64,000 nucleotides of DNA, from positions 10,292,430 through 10,356,429 of the forward strand of contig CM026427.1 of assembly GCA_014871385.1 (NCBI GenBank), given 5' to 3'. Every line of letters starts with the position of its first letter. Position 1 is the stretch's first letter. The notes under the pieces were generated by a model. The model saw only the letters and a program-made list of their open reading frames with translations. It made no database searches and was not told the DNA's origin. The DNA comes from Ceratodon purpureus. Its lineage: Eukaryota > Streptophyta > Bryopsida > Pseudoditrichales > Ditrichaceae. The translations under genes and the position numbers were made by a program. Below are positions 60,514 through 64,000 of the stretch, piece by piece.

Positions 60514-60885
60514 ATGGATCTGTCGAAATGTGGAGGCCCAAGTATTCGAGTTGTTGATGGATCTGGGACTTCAGAGGTTCTGGAGGAGCAGTCTGAGAAT
60601 GTAAGGGAGGATTTTCCAATTGTGGAGGGTTTGGATGGGCGAGCTCGAACTTTTGTTTTCTTGTTTCATGAGGAGCGTGTGGCTGGGGAGGCGGGAGTTC
60701 GGATATATGGAGGGTATTTTACCGAAGGAGAAGTGAGTGTGCGTGCGATGGAGCACCATCCTACGACACCGGGTTTGATGAGGACTACTCTAGATATTGT
60801 TGGTCATTGGGGTTTTGCTGGGATTTCGCCAGTGCCAATGGTACAGTTTTTTGTGGCATGCATTCGTCAGTGCTTTGGGCACTAA
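60514..60885 (+). CDS. Unrecognised ORF in G/T-rich block (segment A)
   Basis: An ATG at 60514 opens 123 codons reading MDLSKCGGPSIRVVDGSGTS, then acidic EVLEEQSENVREDFPIVEGL, RTFVFLFHEERVAGEAG, GYFTEGEVSVRAMEHHP and FFVACIRQCFGH to the stop. The composition is balanced, unlike the surrounding G/T-rich DNA, which suggests it is or was coding. The family is unknown. It could be an exon of a gene spanning the block. Confidence 0.35.
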   Translation: MDLSKCGGPSIRVVDGSGTSEVLEEQSENVREDFPIVEGLDGRARTFVFLFHEERVAGEAGVRIYGGYFTEGEVSVRAMEHHPTTPGLMRTTLDIVGHWGFAGISPVPMVQFFVACIRQCFGH

Positions 60886-61189
60886 GTGATGTTGTTTTGG
60901 TGAAACTTTTATGATATGTAATTTTGGCGGCTTTTAAGTAAAGTTTTATGAGTATTTTGAGTTTTTGAAGTGTGGAGTGATTGTTGTATGTTTGTGTTTT
61001 TTCGAACTTTATTTGTATTGTTGTGGTGGTGGTTTTTAGTGATCTTTCTGAATCTTGATTTTGTGGGGGTTTTTCGGGTGCGTAACTCGGTGGTGTGGTT
61101 TAGATTTGGGTTAGTTAGTTTTGTACTTTTTGTGATTTCTAAGTTTTAGTTGAGTTGTGAATGATGTTTGTTTATGGTGTTTTTGGTAG

Positions 61190-61415
61190 GATTTTGAATG
61201 ATGGTGATTTAGATTTTTAATGGTAAAGTTTGATGAGAGTGTGAGTTTGATGTTTTGGGTAGGCTTTGTAATGATGATTATTTTAGATTTTTTGATGAGA
61301 GTGTGAGTTGATGTTTTGGTAAGTTTTGTAATCATGATGATTTAGACTTTTTGATGAGATTGTGAGTTGATGTTTTGGTAAGTTTTGTAATAATGATGAT
61401 TTAGACTTTTTAAGG
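61190..61415. repeat. Tandem repeat of about 59 bp
   Basis: Three and a half copies follow one another, each containing TTTTTGATGAGATTGTGAGT and TTGATGTTTTGGTAAGTTTT. Copies become more alike toward the right. It lies between the two largest ORF segments of the G/T-rich block. Confidence 0.75.
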
Positions 61416-61535
61416 TGAGAATTTGAGGAGGGTGGAGGAGGGTGGGTTTGTGCATTTTTGAGGTCTTTGTATATTTTGTGTGTACTTTGGTTTGGAGGTG
61501 TTTTTTGGAGTGTACTTTGTACTTTGTGTGCCAGG

Positions 61536-61967
61536 ATGGTGATGCCGTTTCGTTCCCCTTGGTCACATGGGCGGAGGAACAAGTGCCCTGGGCCTGGGGA
61601 CGTGGTGACTTCAATCCGGAAATTTCGGCGTCGTTTGTGGTGGCGGCCTGAGCTCCCTGTCTGGGGCTTCGCTTACCTCCATTTGCGTGACTACTACCCT
61701 GCGGTGCTGGAGGTGCCACAGACCCGAGAAGATTTGGAGACTCTGTTGCAGTGGGTGGAGTGCTTTCGGCTTCGTCTTGGATTTCGTCTGCCGCCATATT
61801 CTCGTGTGTTTGCAATGTCGCAGCCAGGGTCCAAGTTTGTGTGGTCTAAGCGGGCGGCGTTGGAGTTGGCATTTCTGGGGATGGCTACTGGTTTCTTTTG
61901 GAGTGCCGAAGACCCATTGCCTCGTGAGTTTTTTGTTGCGATTTTGTTTGTGATTGTGTTGTGGTGA
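61536..61967 (+). CDS. Unrecognised ORF in G/T-rich block (segment B)
   Basis: A frame of 143 codons from ATG 61536, directly after a plausible acceptor (TGTGCCAG). It reads MVMPFRSPWSHGRRNKCPGP, then FRRRLWWRPELPVWGFAYLH, LRDYYPAVLEVPQTREDLET, LLQWVECFRLRLGFRLPPYS and FVWSKRAALELAFLGMATGF. It is rich in Trp, Arg and Phe and looks globular. No family is recognised. Its balanced composition contrasts with the flanks. It may belong with segment A to one spliced gene or an undescribed mobile element. Confidence 0.35.
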   Translation: MVMPFRSPWSHGRRNKCPGPGDVVTSIRKFRRRLWWRPELPVWGFAYLHLRDYYPAVLEVPQTREDLETLLQWVECFRLRLGFRLPPYSRVFAMSQPGSKFVWSKRAALELAFLGMATGFFWSAEDPLPREFFVAILFVIVLW

Positions 61968-62229
61968 TTTTCTTTTGTGGGTTAGATTTCATCGAAGATT
62001 GTTTATTTGTTTATGTGATGTTGTATTCGGTGGGTTTTGGAGTGAATCGTCTATATTCCTAGTCTGTTGCGCCCCTATTCATTGCACAATTGAGAAGAGT
62101 GGGCCTGTTTGAAAGGGAAGTAGTTTAGTTGGGGTTTTGGAGGTGTTGTGCTGTATGTTAGTTTGTGTGGTTGAAGAAGAATTGTTTGGTGTATGGTTAG
62201 TTTCTGGATTTAGAGTTGGGTGTTTGCGG

Positions 62230-62467
62230 AATGGGATTTTGTCTCTGTTTCTTCAGGGGCGGCTTTTATTAATGGTTTTGTGAGGTGGGTGTTTTGCGGA
62301 GATTTTGCGGAGTTTGGTGCTTTGCGGCGGTTTGTGCTGATATGGATTCATCTGCTCCGAATGGTTTTGTGGGTTTTGGGGTTGAGTGAGCCTGCTACTG
62401 GTTGGTGTGATCGAGGACAGCTGCGGTATTTTGCTGTTGATTTTGAAGTTGTGTTTGTATTTGTATG
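62230..62467 (+). CDS. Unrecognised ORF in G/T-rich block (segment C)
   Basis: After a possible acceptor (TTTCTTCAG near 62257) an open frame reads GAAFINGFVRWVFCGDFAEF, ALRRFVLIWIHLLRMVLWVL, GLSEPATGWCDRGQLRYFAV to a stop at about 62466. It is hydrophobic and Trp/Phe-rich like segment B. It could be the next exon, but phase with B cannot be proven. Confidence 0.22.
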
Positions 62468-63260
62468 AAGGTTTTATGGATTTTGTTAGTTTGATGTTTT
62501 GAATTAGATGTACTTGTAGGATTCTTGTAGTTTTTTTGTTTGTTAGTTTGGGAGTTTTTAATTGTAGGTGTGGTGTGTGTAGCTGTACCTGACGAGATGC
62601 GTGTTCAGTATAATCTGCCTTCTGTGGTCCTTGCTTCTCCTTCTGATTCGGTGTTTGTGTTTCCTCCTACCCCTGAGGACGAGGTTGAGGCAGCTGTGGC
62701 CGATTAGTGTCTTTGGTGGAGATCAGTGGCGAAGGGTGTGCGGGACAGGAGGGTGTGTGGAGAATTTGGACTTGTGGTGCTGTAGGAGGTGCAGGCGGGT
62801 GTTTGCTGTGAAGATTGAAGTCAGTGGGTTCCAGTTGTGGCTGGGGGTGTAGTTGCTTTAGAAGGAGTGTTGGAGATGTTGTGAGTTTTGGAGTTCTGGT
62901 GCTTAAGCGGGGGTTTGGGATTTTAAGCAGGAGTTTGACTGATTCTGGATTCAGTTTTCATAGGGTTTATCGGAGTATTTAGATGTTGAGTACTTGTAAC
63001 GGTGCTTTGGTGCCAACAGTGATGACTGCTTATAATTTGTAAATGTCGTATATTTTGGATCAAATGGATTTCTTTTTAATGGAGTTTGTGTGTAATGCGG
63101 GATGGGAAGGGTGGCGGTTCTTTGGTATGTGCTGTGTTGTTGTGTTTGTAATGACATACTGTAGCAAGCCTAGAAGGCTTACAATGGGCTTGTTGAATTT
63201 TTTATGGTCTTCAGTTGTAGGTTTTTGAGCATGTCATTGCTTTGCAGGATGCGTTGTCAT

Positions 63261-64000
63261 ATGTGTAGTATGGTGTATTGTGACTTTGTTAGTAGATGGA
63301 GCTTGAACTTGGTATGGACTTTGTGCAGGAGGGGGGAAGCACAATAAAGTGGACCACAAAAGTGCTTAGCTCATTGCCAATTTCAGCCTGTTGTGTAAAC
63401 ACACTAGAAAGTGGCATCTAAAACTTCTTGATGGGAAATTAAGTTTGGGATATGGAAAGTAGACTTGATGTACTACAACTTCCGAAATTTGCGTTCGTAG
63501 TTGTTGAGTTGAGACACCTCTATGAACACCACAAAGTTGAACAAAGTGAATGCAGTCATTTGGAAAAGTGACCGTATTACATTGTAGTTTTGACAGAATT
63601 CACTTTTGACTTTGTGGGGCCCTTCATTTGTACATTGCGCTTGTAGAAATGATCCAGGTGGCCGTGTTTGCAATCCTAGATTGGCAAAAAGTATCCCCGG
63701 GACGTTTTTAAAACACTGTTTTTGGTGAAACTTTTTGTGAGGTTTTTTTCACCGAACATTGTTTTTTAAATTGGAAAAAACATCCTCTAAAGACAATAGA
63801 GGGCCCCAAATGAAGAAATCAAGACTTTGGATAAGTTCATTTTCATGATTTAGAACTAGGGGTCAAATTAAGTTTCAATTGAAGATGTTTTTTTCATGAA
63901 GATGTGTGTAAGATACCTTATGACACCTTAAAAAGTGACTTAAATGCTCAAAAACTACACCAAAATGCTCAAAATCAGCTTTGAGCTATAAAAAACAGCA
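63261..64000. other. AT-rich right end of window
   Basis: No gene recognised. The sequence from about 63690 is AT-rich and resembles in style, not word for word, the AT-rich repeats at 58200-58600 and 49100-49900. The window ends inside it. Confidence 0.45.

Larger units (their letters stand above)
60050..63260 (+). other. Strongly G+T-rich block with unrecognised ORFs
   Basis: For about 3.2 kb the plus strand is dominated by T and G, with few C and A; for example 61141-61200 contains no C at all. Three to four segments of more balanced composition interrupt it (60514-60885, 61536-61967, about 62250-62465, about 62590-62840). They read as protein-like frames, an alternation that recalls exons and T/G-rich introns of a plus-strand gene. 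I recognise no family. Confidence 0.55.

Overview
This is nuclear DNA of a land plant. The evidence is a chloroplast magnesium-chelatase subunit with a transit-peptide-like leader, a plastid-type FHA protein, a plant B3 transcription factor, a plant GDSL lipase, many GT-AG introns, and AT-rich intergenic DNA with plant-type transposons. The style of the F-box and kinase genes suggests a bryophyte, perhaps a moss, but that is inference. Exon structures below were read by hand: splice sites were chosen so that codon phase is kept and the protein matches remembered family sequences.

Layout. Positions 1-3927 are AT-rich with minisatellites and no supported gene. Positions 3928-7850 (minus) hold the 11-exon V-ATPase subunit H gene. 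Positions 9066-12885 (minus) hold a 9-exon nucleostemin-type GTPase. It is divergent from a 7-exon gene at 13567-15547 (plus) that joins a ubiquitin-like N-terminus to a SAYSvFN membrane domain. Positions 16796-17581 (minus) encode acidic ribosomal protein P2, and 21030-22232 (minus) a B3-domain protein. Positions 22233-27600 are gene-poor and carry a minisatellite at about 23640-24700. A plastid-type FHA protein (27615-29505, minus) and magnesium-chelatase subunit I (30288-31800, plus) are divergent. Then come a GDSL esterase/lipase (33099-34619, minus), an F-box protein (38662-40215, plus) and a protein kinase whose 5' end is not resolved (43544 to about 45870, minus).

The right third is dominated by mobile DNA. 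An apparently near-complete PIF/Harbinger element lies at 50039-55497. It has TAA flanks, imperfect terminal inverted repeats, a Myb/SANT-like ORF on the plus strand and a DDE transposase on the minus strand, facing each other. Further right are AT-rich DNA, a 933-bp candidate element between TTAA sites, a stem-loop-like inverted repeat, a small Ty1/copia fossil, and a block of about 3.2 kb (60050-63260) that is very rich in G and T on the plus strand and contains protein-like ORFs I do not recognise.

The genes do not form one pathway. Two are ribosome-related (nucleostemin-like GTPase, P2). Two are plastid-related and share one upstream region (FHA protein, ChlI). The others are ordinary housekeeping or regulatory genes. 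I found no secure tRNA, rRNA or CRISPR feature. The best candidates for something undescribed are the G/T-skewed block and the small inverted-repeat elements around it.
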